A stretch of DNA of 64,000 nt from Novipirellula artificiosorum (GTDB lineage: Bacteria > Planctomycetota > Planctomycetia > Pirellulales > Pirellulaceae), in NCBI RefSeq assembly GCF_007860135.1, contig NZ_SJPV01000004.1, positions 1 through 64,000 on the forward strand, written 5' to 3'. The stretch's first letter is position 1. Each line of letters opens with the position of its first letter. Position numbers and translations under genes: made by a program. The notes beneath the pieces were generated by a model. It saw nothing but the letters and a program-made list of their open reading frames with translations, made no database searches and was not told where the DNA came from. Below are positions 26,508-36,570 of this stretch, in pieces.

Positions 26508-28367
26508 TTACTTTGTTCTGATAGTCTCGGGCAATTCGATTCGACCATCGTTGGCACCCGAAGCATAGTTGCTGAGATGTGCCGTGTCTCTGCCTTGCTT
26601 GGTCCAGGCAACTTCGACTCGACCATCGCCAAGCACAATGTCTTGTAGTTTTGTGCGTAGCACATCGAGCACGGGCCGATAACGCTCATCAAAGGCGACG
26701 TTGTTCACTTCACCGGGATCTTTGCTTAGATCGAAGAGCGTGGGTTCGATGTCCTTCAGTTCCGCTGTGATCGCCCACTTGAAATCTTTGCCCGCCGTCG
26801 CCGTCGTCATCGTGTGGCCCGTGCGAGGGCGAATCTTCATTGCAAACTTGTAGTCTTTCGTGCGGATGACCGCTCGCGGGCCAATCACCCACGTGGGCTC
26901 GGCGATGATGTAGTCGCGGGGCTGTACGGTTCCGGCCGCTGTTTTCGCCAGGTCGCGGCCATCGAGGTATTGGTAATCGGGCGATGAGATATCGATGCCT
27001 GCCGCCGCCAGAAATGTTGGGGCCATGTCGACGAAGCACGTGAAGTCCTTCACAACCTTGCCCGCTGGAAATTGCCGCTTGTCCGAAGAGACCACAATGA
27101 TCGGGTTGTGCAGGTCGGTATCGTAGTGCGAGAACTTGCTGACCATGCCATGCTCGTTCAGCCGCCAGCCGTGATCGCCACAGACATAAAGGACCATCCA
27201 GGGTCGTTTCTGGTTCTTGGAAAACTCGATGAAGCCATCCACCGCTTGACCGACTAGCGAGTCACCGAAGGCGCAGAAGGCATAGTAGTCCGCGATCATC
27301 TGATGTTTCTCGTCGTCGGTGAAGTGATTGCTCTGCGAATTCTTATAGAGCTTCACCAGTTGCGGCGGAAACGACGCCAGTTCTTCGTCGGTGAAAGTTG
27401 GGATCTCATATTTGAGTTCCTGAAACTTCTCGCGAAACTCCGCCGGCGGAAGCACCGGTGTGTGCGGAAATTCATAACCAACATAGGCGAACAAAGGCTT
27501 GTCGTTATCCGGACCGCGCTGTTTGCGGCCAAGCATGTCGGTGTATTGCGACCCCGGGTGAGCGAGATGATCGAGCAATGCGCCGGTGAAGCTGCCGTCG
27601 CGGGTGCGATCTCCCGTTTGAGGGTTCACGCCGCCCAGGATGCCACCATTTTGATGCTCATCGCCCGGAGCGTACTCGCGGAGAAGATCAAGTCGCCTCA
27701 GGATTTCCGTTCGATCGTTCGGTGTCGCATCAGGGATTTCCGGCCAGATCAACTGCGTGCCATCGGCGAAATAGAACATCTCGTTCTTTGGACCCGGCCC
27801 TGCTTTGGTCCATTTCGTTTCCGGGTTCCAGTCCACCAGCCCCTTTGCTGCGAACTCTTTTCGGTATCCAAGATTCGTTTGGTACAGCGGCGGTATCGAG
27901 CCTCCCTTGGTCGCGAAATGCTGCGCCCGAATTCCAAGCTTGCCGACCGCTAGAGTCTGGTAACCCACCTTGTCTCGCAGAATCTCAGGCACCATCGGTC
28001 GCCAATGATCCTGACCGACAGGATTGTAGTATTCGAATCCATAAACGCCGGTGCGGTGCGAGTAGCGCCCGGTGTGCATCAACGTCCGCGACGGTGCACA
28101 ACCAGGATTCTGGTTGAAGGTGTTGATGAACGTCGTTCCCATCTTCGCCAGTCGATCAACGTTCGGCGAAAGGACATGCCCCAAGGGACTGTCCGACGTG
28201 CCATGACGCATTTGATTGAACGCCACAATCGAATCCACTCTTTGATCGTCCGTGACGATCCAGAGAACATTGGGAAGTTCGTCGGCGAACGACCTGGCCG
28301 AAACCAAAAGCATGATCAGGACCGAAACGAATAACCGGATCCTATGCAGGTAGCAACTATTGTTCAT
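26508..28367 (-). CDS. Secreted sulfatase (S1 family)
   Basis: A 619-residue protein with a signal peptide (IRLFVSVLIMLLVSARSFA). The metal-binding segment is NVLWIVTDDQRVDSI; the active site is GCAPSRTLMHTG, a C-x-P-S-R motif. TLAVGKLGIRAQH, FAYVGYEFPHTPVLPP and LYVCGDHGWRLNEHGMVSKF align with conserved ligand positions. The tail TLFDLSKDPGEVNNVAF is canonical. An insert around residues 170-280 makes it longer than usual. It is separate from its neighbours (200 and 265 bases). Confidence 0.94.
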   Translation of the reverse strand: MNNSCYLHRIRLFVSVLIMLLVSARSFADELPNVLWIVTDDQRVDSIVAFNQMRHGTSDSPLGHVLSPNVDRLAKMGTTFINTFNQNPGCAPSRTLMHTGRYSHRTGVYGFEYYNPVGQDHWRPMVPEILRDKVGYQTLAVGKLGIRAQHFATKGGSIPPLYQTNLGYRKEFAAKGLVDWNPETKWTKAGPGPKNEMFYFADGTQLIWPEIPDATPNDRTEILRRLDLLREYAPGDEHQNGGILGGVNPQTGDRTRDGSFTGALLDHLAHPGSQYTDMLGRKQRGPDNDKPLFAYVGYEFPHTPVLPPAEFREKFQELKYEIPTFTDEELASFPPQLVKLYKNSQSNHFTDDEKHQMIADYYAFCAFGDSLVGQAVDGFIEFSKNQKRPWMVLYVCGDHGWRLNEHGMVSKFSHYDTDLHNPIIVVSSDKRQFPAGKVVKDFTCFVDMAPTFLAAAGIDISSPDYQYLDGRDLAKTAAGTVQPRDYIIAEPTWVIGPRAVIRTKDYKFAMKIRPRTGHTMTTATAGKDFKWAITAELKDIEPTLFDLSKDPGEVNNVAFDERYRPVLDVLRTKLQDIVLGDGRVEVAWTKQGRDTAHLSNYASGANDGRIELPETIRTK

Positions 28368-28632
28368 GAGTGCTCAGTTCCTTGGCGGTCCTCTTCGTGG
28401 TTGAAAACCCTGCAGTCGGACGTCCGCTGCGCGGGGGGGAAGCTCAACTCGACAAAACTTCGCTTCCTGGAAAGGTAATCGCAGTTGCGTCACCTATTTG
28501 GAGATTATTCCTCAAAAAAGTTTCCTGCTGGATTGTGTTCGATAGGCACACCCCGGTCGTCGACGCAGTTCGATTCCCGCTGTGCGGAATCTCATGGCTT
28601 TATTTCACGTTCCCGGTCGAATAGGGGGCCTC

Positions 28633-30681
28633 TTACCTCTGCGTCGCGTTCTGATTCATGAACTTGGGCCAGCAGCATCCGTCGGTGCTGTGAATCTGGG
28701 GCGCCAGCGGCATGGCGGATTGAGTCTGCGAATCCTTTTGCGGGCGAGCGACAGGCGTATCTGCGACCAGGTCGCCGACAAGTTTCGTCACATTGACGTT
28801 GTGCTCAGACCAAGCGGTCCGCTTCATGATCTGACGTTGATTGTCCGTGAGCGGCATTCGCCAACGATCAGCAAAGATTGGCGTCAAATCTTTTCCCGCT
28901 GCAAAGGATGCACACACTCGCCAGTTCAAGACTTGGGATTTAGCCGATTCAACATCTGTTGCTCGCGCGGGCTTGCATCGTCGAAGCGCGTGACAGAACT
29001 TCGTGACCCATTTATCGCCCCCATAGTCCCGCCGAAGCTCTAGCATGGCTGTGGCGTACATGCCCGGCTGGTCACTCGGGCTAATGGCCTGTCCCGTGGT
29101 GTCTTCCAGTCGATTGGCCTTTTCGCCGGAACCCAAATTCGTGAAACTGACACCCGCCTTTCTCCAGCGATCCGGGTAGAAAGCCAGTTGGCTGTAGTCG
29201 GCAGTGGATGGCTGAAGCGTGCTGGTCGTGTTGATGTCTTGATAGTCCTGTCCGTTGATGCTGCGGACCACGGAGCGCATCCAGTCGTCCAGTTCCTTCT
29301 GCATGCGTGTCAGTCGAACTTGCTGATCTGGGTCGGTGGATCGATCGGTTGTTTCCATCGGATCGTCCGCCAGGTTGTACAGTTCATACTTCTTGCCGTT
29401 GATGCGATGCAGCTTCCACGGCCATTCATTCCACGCCGCGTGCCCGGTTGTCGTCTCTTCGGGGAACTGCGGAAACTCGTCGACATCCTTGCGGATCCGG
29501 TCCTCGTTGTGCGGCAACGGTGCTCCGGCCTGTTGCTTTTCCATGATGGCTTTCTGGATGCGATCGCTCCACGTTGCCTGGCCCTGTTGGAAGTTGTGCC
29601 AGAAACCCATCGGCTTGCTGCGTTTGCCAGCCTTGCCTGCGATGATGTTGCTGATGTCCGTCCCATCAAGCGGGTGCGGAGCGTCCGACTGAATTCCGGC
29701 CATCGCCAAGAGTGTCGGATAGATGTCACATGTCCACGTTGGCACAGCGGATCGCCCATTGAGTTTTCGTGCAGGCCACTCGATGATCCCGGGGATTCGC
29801 AGCCCCCCTTCATAGATGCTTCCTTTCCGTTCGCGACCGCCGGAAGTCGACTCATTGAGGCCTCCATTGTCACTGCAATACCAAAGAATGGTGTTGTCAG
29901 CGATTTCCATGTCGCGAAGTCGGCGACGGAGTCGTCCCAGTTGTAGGTCAAGCAGCGTAATCTCACGATAGTATCCGGCCTTGTCTTCGCCGTCGTAAAG
30001 CGAAGGACCCTCGGGGACTTCCTGATGCGGGTCGTGTGGCGAAGGGAACCAGACAACCATAAACAGCGGCTGATCGTGGTCTTGATGCGTGTTGAGGAAC
30101 TCGAGCGCGTCGTCCATCGCCAGGACGGACCCCTTGCCCTTACGATGTTCGATCTTGCCGATGCGGCTGAGGTAGGGATCGTTATCAAAAAAGTTCAGCC
30201 CCACAACCCATTCGTCGAAACCCATTCCGCTTGGGTTACAAGGCGAATCAGGTTGACCGGAACCCAAATGGACTTTGCCAAAGATACCGGTTACGTACCC
30301 GGCGTCTTTCAAAGTCTCGGCGATGGTTTGCTCATGCGGTCTCATGTAACGGCCGTGGTTCGACACCTTGCTTCGTATCGGGTTACGGCCCGTCATGACA
30401 CTCGCTCGGGTCGGTGAACAAACCGGCGCGGCGGCATAGAAGCGATCAAGCACAAAGCCATCGCCTGCCATTGCGTCGAGCTCAGGCGTTTGCACAAATG
30501 GATGGCCGTTGTAGCCGACATCGCCCCAACCCTGGTCGTCCGCCATGACAAGAATGATGTTTGGCTTCTGCCCGGTAGGAAGGTCCAGGGCGTTGTTGTC
30601 ATCAAGTGTCTGGGCAACCAGTCCCTGGTGGGCAAAAAAGGATGCCAGCAGCGCCAGTACCGCAGTTTGTTTCAACTTCAT
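28633..30681 (-). CDS. Secreted sulfatase with a C-terminal extension
   Basis: The start at 30681 gives the signal peptide MKLKQTAVLALLASFFAHQG. The sulfatase domain fills residues 40-490: NIILVMADDQGWGDVGYNGH, active site VCSPTRASVMTG, TGIFGKVHLGSGQ, ILWYCSDNGGLNES, tail LYNLADDPMETTD. About 150-190 residues follow that ordinary sulfatases lack, with ATAMLELRRDYGGDKWVTKF, LNWRVCASFAAGKDLTPIFA and DRWRMPLTDNQRQIM. That segment resembles the helical end of secreted planctomycete gluzincin-like proteins. The extension may be a real domain or a read-in from a degraded neighbour. Confidence 0.9.
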   Translation of the reverse strand: MKLKQTAVLALLASFFAHQGLVAQTLDDNNALDLPTGQKPNIILVMADDQGWGDVGYNGHPFVQTPELDAMAGDGFVLDRFYAAAPVCSPTRASVMTGRNPIRSKVSNHGRYMRPHEQTIAETLKDAGYVTGIFGKVHLGSGQPDSPCNPSGMGFDEWVVGLNFFDNDPYLSRIGKIEHRKGKGSVLAMDDALEFLNTHQDHDQPLFMVVWFPSPHDPHQEVPEGPSLYDGEDKAGYYREITLLDLQLGRLRRRLRDMEIADNTILWYCSDNGGLNESTSGGRERKGSIYEGGLRIPGIIEWPARKLNGRSAVPTWTCDIYPTLLAMAGIQSDAPHPLDGTDISNIIAGKAGKRSKPMGFWHNFQQGQATWSDRIQKAIMEKQQAGAPLPHNEDRIRKDVDEFPQFPEETTTGHAAWNEWPWKLHRINGKKYELYNLADDPMETTDRSTDPDQQVRLTRMQKELDDWMRSVVRSINGQDYQDINTTSTLQPSTADYSQLAFYPDRWRKAGVSFTNLGSGEKANRLEDTTGQAISPSDQPGMYATAMLELRRDYGGDKWVTKFCHALRRCKPARATDVESAKSQVLNWRVCASFAAGKDLTPIFADRWRMPLTDNQRQIMKRTAWSEHNVNVTKLVGDLVADTPVARPQKDSQTQSAMPLAPQIHSTDGCCWPKFMNQNATQR

Positions 30682-30724
30682 CTCTCTCCTCATTTGCTCG
30701 GCGCTCCAGTTGTGATTCCGCCTC

Positions 30725-30868
30725 GTTAACCAATCGTTCATTGACATGCACGCCGGGGTTAGCACGGTTGACCAGCATGTTCACTTTAATATAGCGTGCT
30801 TCAACCGGAGTGATGTAATGCACAACGACTTCAAACCCAAGAGCTAGGAAAGGGATGCGGTTCGCCAC
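30725..30868 (-). pseudogene. Remnant of a discoidin-like (F5/8 type C) domain
   Basis: The minus strand reads GFEVVVHYITPVEARYIKVN followed by MLVNRANPGVHVNERLVNEA, typical of the last strands of a galactose-binding discoidin domain. There is no upstream part; it starts right after the stop of the BatD/E gene and runs into the leader of the sulfatase gene. Probably the 3' end of a lost carbohydrate-binding protein. Confidence 0.45.
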
Positions 30869-30869
30869 A

Positions 30870-33416
30870 TTATAAGCGTGAGTTGTGAATCACCCGAGCC
30901 TCCGATGACGGTATCCAACACTTGCGGCCATCCGCTAACTCAACCAGCAGCCAGTCAGACCGTCGTTTTGTGATGTGGAATTCAAGCCCATTATGTAGCG
31001 GCTCATGAAAAGCAGTGCTGTAGTGATACGAAGGGCCTTTTCGCCCGTAGATTTCGCTGACGATCACCACGCCCTCTTTACCAGCGTGATGATTCGCGAT
31101 GAACCAGACAAGAAGCAAGGTCCATGTTGCGACCAGCGAAAGGAGCGATGCAGCCAAACTCAGCCGATTCCGGTAGCGAAGATGAGCCAGCAGTAGCCCC
31201 CAGAACAACAGCGAAGTGATGGCGATGGCGGCACAGATCCAGCGAATCGGTAGCGAGGAAATGTGAAGTGAACTGTCTGGCTCTACCACATCGAGAGTTA
31301 ACGCACGAGCCGCCCGCAGATTCTGTTCGATCTCGCCGTCAAACGGTCGGTAGATTTCCGCTTGGCGGTAGCAACGGATGGCTCGCCCAAGCTCGCCGGA
31401 TTGGAACCATGCGTTCCCGGCGTTGTACCAGGATTCACCGATACGATGTCGTTGCTGAGCGGACGCCTCAAACTTCAATGCGGACTGACGATACAACGAT
31501 TCTGTCTCCGGAAACCCCGCTGGCGACTCGATAGCGGTGTCGAACAGCGATTGAGCGTCCGACCAATCCGATGCCCGTAATTCCGCTGGCGATAGAGCAA
31601 GCGCCATCACAAGGAGCGGAGTCGTGCGGCGAAGACGGTCGAACAAGCGTCGCGAGACCGAATCGAGGTTCGGGAATTTGGGTGCAGGTTTCTCCGATGA
31701 ATAGCGAGCGGCATCGCTGAGCATGTGTGTGTCGAGAATCAGCCGGATCTCGTCCTCGGGTATCCCCAGTGAATGAAGGCACCTCTCGGCATCACCTGAT
31801 GTCCAAGCGTCGGGTGGAACGGAAAAACTGATCGCCAGGAAATGCTGAAACGCGTTCCACTTGTCACGCGTTCCATCAGGCTGTTTCCGAAGTTGGTAAT
31901 ACGCATCAGCACAGGCACGGTAGCGATCGTCGACCGATCGCTTTCGTCGCTCCTTTACCCATGGCAGTAATGACGCAAACAGAATAGGGCCGGACAATAT
32001 TAGTGCCCAGAAATACTCTGCAAGCAATCCAATTAACATGTTGAAGGTATCGTTCATCCAATTGGGTTCTCGGTTATGCCAGATCCCCGTTGGCTGATCC
32101 GTTAGCGTCGCTTCGGAGTGCAAGGATCGAATGTCAAAGTATTGGCGACCATCGCGAGGGCGGACGTGAAGCGGAATGGTCGATGTCTGCAAAAAACGGT
32201 AACTGCGCAGGTCGGGGTCAAACAACTGAATCTGCAGCGATGGAAACGCCGTTACCTTTGTCGTCAACGGTCTCACCCGAGCACGAAAACCGGTCCCATC
32301 AGGATACCACCTGCGTCCCAGTTCACTCGCCCCCGAGAACCGCCCGCGCAGACTCTGCTGCCGGTTCATTGCAGGAAGTTCCAACATACCGTGTGGAGCA
32401 TTCGAACGCATCCTCAAGTCAACTTCCATCACTTGGCCCACTTCGATGTCATTGGTGCGGAGTGTCACATCAATGTCACACGGAGCGAACAGACCACTGA
32501 AATTCTCTGAGCGTCCCTCGGTCGGCAGAGGCAGGACGTCCAGCGTTAGCGGTTGCGATTCGGTGAAGATCCGATCATAGGCCGTCAGCGAAGACATCGG
32601 TTCAAACAAACCGTTGTTGAAATAGGCCGCATACGGCGAGAAATCGCTGCCGTCGCCCTTGAGGTACGCACACTCCAAACGGGTCGCCGACAGCGACACG
32701 GTGCCCGCTTTGGAGAATCGCAGGAACAGCGAAAAGTTGACAACGCCAAGCTGTTCCGGCGAATCCGTCGGAGCAACGCGTTTCGCGATGATTCGGCGTC
32801 CTCCAAACGGCAGACCCATCTGTTCCTTTTCCGGTGCCGTAGCGCGAGGTACGAGCGTTTCGATCGACGAGTCATTGAAGAACTCTGGCAAACAACGCAA
32901 CGAACGTATCTGGTTGGTCGACAGCTGACTTGCCCAAGTCACATCCACTCGCAGCGGCTGTGCCACATACACAACCGACTTCTCTGGAGTCAGCTCAAAG
33001 GTCATCTCCGAGCTTCGCTGCGGTTGACTTACCATGATCTGAGTGGCCGAAGTCTGGAAGCGATTCGAGCCCGATACAAACACCAGCGACGGAAAAACAA
33101 CAAGGCCTGTATGTCGAGGGATGAAACGGATTGCCGCCACCGAACCATTGGTCGTGGCTCCCTTGTCGCTTGCGACTTCAACGCTTAGCAGAGAAATGTC
33201 ATCACCTCCATCCAGCAGTTCGTTGGGTAGCTCATCGGGTTGCTCAACCCGTTCAGGGAATCGCACCCATGCAGTTGCCACGATGTCCGTGAACCAAGAA
33301 TGCTGACCCCATTCCAGTTCCACAGGCGTTGCGGCATCCGAGTCGGTTTCGTTGGCCTGTGCGAGACTCGCAATCACCAAGGCAAGCAGTAGAGCGATGA
33401 AGATGCGAGATTTCAC
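30870..33416 (-). CDS. BatD-BatE fusion protein
   Basis: The 848-residue protein starts with a signal peptide and BatD-type beta domains (SEMTFELTPEKSVVYVAQPL; CDIDVTLRTNDIEVGQVMEV), a membrane helix near residue 465, then a cytoplasmic linker. The C-terminal third adds a TPR pair (GESWYNAGNAWFQSGELGRA and IRCYRQAEIYRPFDGEIEQN), two more helices and an SH3-like end (ISEIYGRK-type, ending in CWIPSSEARVI), as in BatE. It overlaps the BatB/C gene by 4 bases and closes the operon. Bat proteins are linked to aerotolerance or envelope integrity in other bacteria; the role here is inferred. Confidence 0.82.
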   Translation of the reverse strand: MKSRIFIALLLALVIASLAQANETDSDAATPVELEWGQHSWFTDIVATAWVRFPERVEQPDELPNELLDGGDDISLLSVEVASDKGATTNGSVAAIRFIPRHTGLVVFPSLVFVSGSNRFQTSATQIMVSQPQRSSEMTFELTPEKSVVYVAQPLRVDVTWASQLSTNQIRSLRCLPEFFNDSSIETLVPRATAPEKEQMGLPFGGRRIIAKRVAPTDSPEQLGVVNFSLFLRFSKAGTVSLSATRLECAYLKGDGSDFSPYAAYFNNGLFEPMSSLTAYDRIFTESQPLTLDVLPLPTEGRSENFSGLFAPCDIDVTLRTNDIEVGQVMEVDLRMRSNAPHGMLELPAMNRQQSLRGRFSGASELGRRWYPDGTGFRARVRPLTTKVTAFPSLQIQLFDPDLRSYRFLQTSTIPLHVRPRDGRQYFDIRSLHSEATLTDQPTGIWHNREPNWMNDTFNMLIGLLAEYFWALILSGPILFASLLPWVKERRKRSVDDRYRACADAYYQLRKQPDGTRDKWNAFQHFLAISFSVPPDAWTSGDAERCLHSLGIPEDEIRLILDTHMLSDAARYSSEKPAPKFPNLDSVSRRLFDRLRRTTPLLVMALALSPAELRASDWSDAQSLFDTAIESPAGFPETESLYRQSALKFEASAQQRHRIGESWYNAGNAWFQSGELGRAIRCYRQAEIYRPFDGEIEQNLRAARALTLDVVEPDSSLHISSLPIRWICAAIAITSLLFWGLLLAHLRYRNRLSLAASLLSLVATWTLLLVWFIANHHAGKEGVVIVSEIYGRKGPSYHYSTAFHEPLHNGLEFHITKRRSDWLLVELADGRKCWIPSSEARVIHNSRL

Positions 33417-35542
33417 CAGTCCTTCTCCACGCTTTTCTGGTTGCCTTGGGCACGTTGTTGTTGACGGAACTGCAGGTTGCCACGTTCTTGTTGCAAAATG
33501 TCGTCGACGGAGTAGTTCGGTACTGGCAACGGCTGCATCGCGGCGTCACTCGAAAAGTCTCCTTGGCCCTGCATCGATTCCGACATAGACGGATCGGAAT
33601 CACTCGGTTCCATCATGTCCCAATCTTCCTCCTCTTCATCCCATTCACTCTCATCCGACTCCTCTGAATCATCACTAGCCAATAAATCCAGGATCTCTTG
33701 GATCTTTTGTACCGCAAGCTGTTGTTGATTTCGTGCGTCGTGCCAACTGCCCCACTGAGCAAGCATCGTCGTTGCCAACTCTTGAGTCGCAATCACTTCC
33801 TTCATGAAACGAAGTGGCTCCGCCAGGATGCTGGTCGGTGCCTCTCGATTCTCAGTTCCGGGCGGCAGCATCGCTTGGTCGAGCGTTTGCATTTGCTTCT
33901 CGATTTCGACGCCTTCTTGTCGTATCGCTCGCTGGCGGTCGGCAAACCGTTTTGAGTCGACGCCGGCTGTTTCCGGCTCGCGCACGGTTGGAGCGGGATT
34001 CGAAGCGGACTGGTCACGTCGTCGCCTCGCAGGCGGATTTGGACGCGACGGGACATCATTTTGCAGTTCGCTCTGTTTGCGTTGTAACTCTCGCAGTCGC
34101 TCAACAAGTTGTTGCATCTGATCCTGGAACTGCCGATTACGGGCTTCCTCTTCTTGAATGCGGGCTTGATAGTCCGCAATGAGTCGAGCCGTGGAATCCA
34201 GTCTCATCGCAGGCCGGCGAAACGACGGGCTCATACGTCGAGCGGCTAGGAATGCAGCTTGAGCTTGATGTGCCATCGAGAGTGCCGTTCGAGGTTCCAA
34301 CGTTGCGTTTGCTTCCGCTTCGGCTAGTCGACAAAGCCCTTGATTGAATTTCAACACTGCGATTTCGGAAAGCGTCCAATTGCGAAATGGCAATTCCTTT
34401 TCGAGCAGCTCATATTCTGCAAACGCATCGGTATGCCGTCCTTGTTGGTGTAATTGCATTGCTTCGGCAAATCGCTGCGCAGTCTGAGGATCAGCGGCTT
34501 TCGCCACAGTGCCGCTCACCGCACAGTATGCGATGAGGGTTGCTATCGCAAGAGAATGTGGCTTGGCGATCATCCGTTCAGCCAGCAACAACAAAACTAA
34601 CGCAAGAGCGATCAAACCAAATGCGGCTTCGTGGTACACGATGTAAGTATCAGAACCGGACGTCCCAGAAACAGGTTTGTTGATGACGTAGCTTGTGTAG
34701 ATCGTGCCAAGATCGTAACCAGCCGTTCCTATCGGGCGATAGGCCGCGTCGACGGCAAGAGAAGCCAACTCTCGCAAGCCTTCGTCGTTGAGACGAGTGG
34801 TGACCATGCGACCGTCGTGCTCCAAGTAAACCCTCTTCCCCTGTTCATCCTCGATCGGGATCCGAGAACCCGAGCTTGCATCGCCGATTCCGATAACAAT
34901 CAGCCCCAATTCGTGGTCGCGGAGCAATTGAGCAACGCGACGATTGTTGGTGTCATGGTCCTCGCCATCGGTGAGAACAATCAAATCCTGCATCCCTTTT
35001 CGATCATCCGAAAGCATGCTGCCGGTGCATTTTTCGACGGCTGATAATAGCGTCGTGCCACCAAAATCGACCGCACGAGGCATGGCTTGGTCTAACATGA
35101 AACGAACGAAGTCATGGTCATAGGTCAGGGGGCAAAGGATGTTTGCACTTCCTGCATAAATGACCAACCCGGCTCGTTCTGTTTGAAAGTGGTCGAGTGC
35201 GTCGCGAATGCCATTCTTGGCTGCTTCTAGCCGAGACGGATATGCATCCTCGGCCAACATGCTGCGTGAAACGTCCAGGACAAACACAACGTCCCGTCCC
35301 CGTTTCGAAATCGAGTGCCGCTGTGGACTGTACCCTGGGCGAGCAACCGCAACGATCAGTAGTGTAACCGCGAAGATCCGAAGACGATCGGGCCACACAC
35401 TGCGCCGCAGCGACTCGTCTGCCCCCATTTCCGACAAAACCACATTGCGACGACATCTCGCACGTCTCAGCAACACAGCGAGTGGAACGAGTAGCAGAAG
35501 CAGCAATGTCAAAGCTGGGTTGTGGAACGTGATTGGCGTCAT
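33413..35542 (-). CDS. BatB-BatC fusion: VWA membrane protein with TPR and coiled coil
   Basis: The start at 35542 overlaps the batA stop (ATGA). Residues 1-310 form BatB: an N-terminal helix (LTLLLLLLVPLAVLL), a VWA domain with an intact metal site (VVFVLDVSRSMLAED) and VLTDGEDHDTNNR, then a closing helix. The rest is BatC-like: a TPR-type region (AEYELLEKELPFRNWTLSEI), a coiled coil (RNRQFQDQMQQLVERLRELQ), and a low-complexity acidic end (DDSEESDESEWDEEEEDW) with the Q-rich terminus QQRAQGNQKS. It is considerably longer than stand-alone BatB of about 330 residues. Confidence 0.85.
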   Translation of the reverse strand: MTPITFHNPALTLLLLLLVPLAVLLRRARCRRNVVLSEMGADESLRRSVWPDRLRIFAVTLLIVAVARPGYSPQRHSISKRGRDVVFVLDVSRSMLAEDAYPSRLEAAKNGIRDALDHFQTERAGLVIYAGSANILCPLTYDHDFVRFMLDQAMPRAVDFGGTTLLSAVEKCTGSMLSDDRKGMQDLIVLTDGEDHDTNNRRVAQLLRDHELGLIVIGIGDASSGSRIPIEDEQGKRVYLEHDGRMVTTRLNDEGLRELASLAVDAAYRPIGTAGYDLGTIYTSYVINKPVSGTSGSDTYIVYHEAAFGLIALALVLLLLAERMIAKPHSLAIATLIAYCAVSGTVAKAADPQTAQRFAEAMQLHQQGRHTDAFAEYELLEKELPFRNWTLSEIAVLKFNQGLCRLAEAEANATLEPRTALSMAHQAQAAFLAARRMSPSFRRPAMRLDSTARLIADYQARIQEEEARNRQFQDQMQQLVERLRELQRKQSELQNDVPSRPNPPARRRRDQSASNPAPTVREPETAGVDSKRFADRQRAIRQEGVEIEKQMQTLDQAMLPPGTENREAPTSILAEPLRFMKEVIATQELATTMLAQWGSWHDARNQQQLAVQKIQEILDLLASDDSEESDESEWDEEEEDWDMMEPSDSDPSMSESMQGQGDFSSDAAMQPLPVPNYSVDDILQQERGNLQFRQQQRAQGNQKSVEKDW

Positions 35543-36570
35543 GGTACTGCCCTCAACCAGGTCGCTTCGACCAATAGGGCGGAGAAGAAAACAAAAATTG
35601 CAGCGGCCAGTGGGAGCCAAAACCATTCAGCAATTTGAGTGAAGCCGCGAGTCGCAACCCGGGAACGTTCGAGTTGATCGATTTCAGCATAGACCGCCAG
35701 CAGTGAATCAAAATCGAAGGCGGTTCGAAACACTCCGCCCGTTTCGAGACTAATATGCTTGAGCACTCGTTCCGCTTCCGTTAATTGCGTGGATTCGATG
35801 ACCTGGCCCGAAAACTCGCGTGGACGATCACCAAGGCTGATGCAATAGACACGGCATCCCCACTCTTTCGCGAGTCCCGCCGCTTCGACAGGCATGTGTT
35901 GGCCCGAATTGTTTTCGCCATCGGTCAGCAGGATGATCACGCGGCTCGTTATCTCGCCCTCCAACGACTGCATTTGCCGAATCTCGGGGTCATCGAGTTG
36001 TTTCAGCCGAGCAGCGGCGATCGCCAAGGCGTCACCGTAACCGGTGCCATCTTCATTCGGACGCTCCTGGATTTCAAGGTTTCGGACTAGCTCTAACAAC
36101 GCATCATGCCCCAAGGTGAGTGGGCTTCGCGTATCGGCATAGCGTGCGAACGTGATCAACCCTAACAGGTCCCCGTCACGCCCATGCAAATGTCGGCCAT
36201 CGCCGGCGATGAACCGCTCAACGAGTTTCTTGGCAACATCAATGCGACTGTGCGACTCACCCTCGGCCAGTTTCATGTCCATGCTCATGCTGCTCGATAC
36301 ATCGACCAGCAACTCAATGGCGATCCCTTCGGAGACATGAGTCGAATGCGTCGAATCCGCCTGGGGACGTGCAAGTGCAAGAATCAGCAGTGTCAAGCCA
36401 ACCACGCGAAGTGTTGGCGGAACCCAAAGGTAACGTGCTCGACCCTGGCCATTATCGTCCCATTGTCTGAGCGATGGCACCGATAGACTTCTAGGTTGTT
36501 GACGCCATCGTAGAGTCAATGCAATCGGAACCGACGTGAGCAGCAGCAGCCAAGGATAGGCGAAATTCAA
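35539..36570 (-). CDS. batA: BatA-like VWA membrane protein
   Basis: A 343-residue VWA protein between two membrane helices. I start it at TTG 36570, which overlaps the upstream stop in TTGA, because it gives the usual BatA N-terminus (NFAYPWLLLLTSVPIALTLR); the open frame extends further upstream only as antisense-like sequence. The metal site is IELLVDVSSSMSMDM and VIILLTDGENNSGQ follows. The C-terminal helix is WFWLPLAAAIFVFFSALLVE. Coupled by overlap to the genes on both sides. Confidence 0.87.
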   Translation of the reverse strand: MNFAYPWLLLLTSVPIALTLRWRQQPRSLSVPSLRQWDDNGQGRARYLWVPPTLRVVGLTLLILALARPQADSTHSTHVSEGIAIELLVDVSSSMSMDMKLAEGESHSRIDVAKKLVERFIAGDGRHLHGRDGDLLGLITFARYADTRSPLTLGHDALLELVRNLEIQERPNEDGTGYGDALAIAAARLKQLDDPEIRQMQSLEGEITSRVIILLTDGENNSGQHMPVEAAGLAKEWGCRVYCISLGDRPREFSGQVIESTQLTEAERVLKHISLETGGVFRTAFDFDSLLAVYAEIDQLERSRVATRGFTQIAEWFWLPLAAAIFVFFSALLVEATWLRAVP

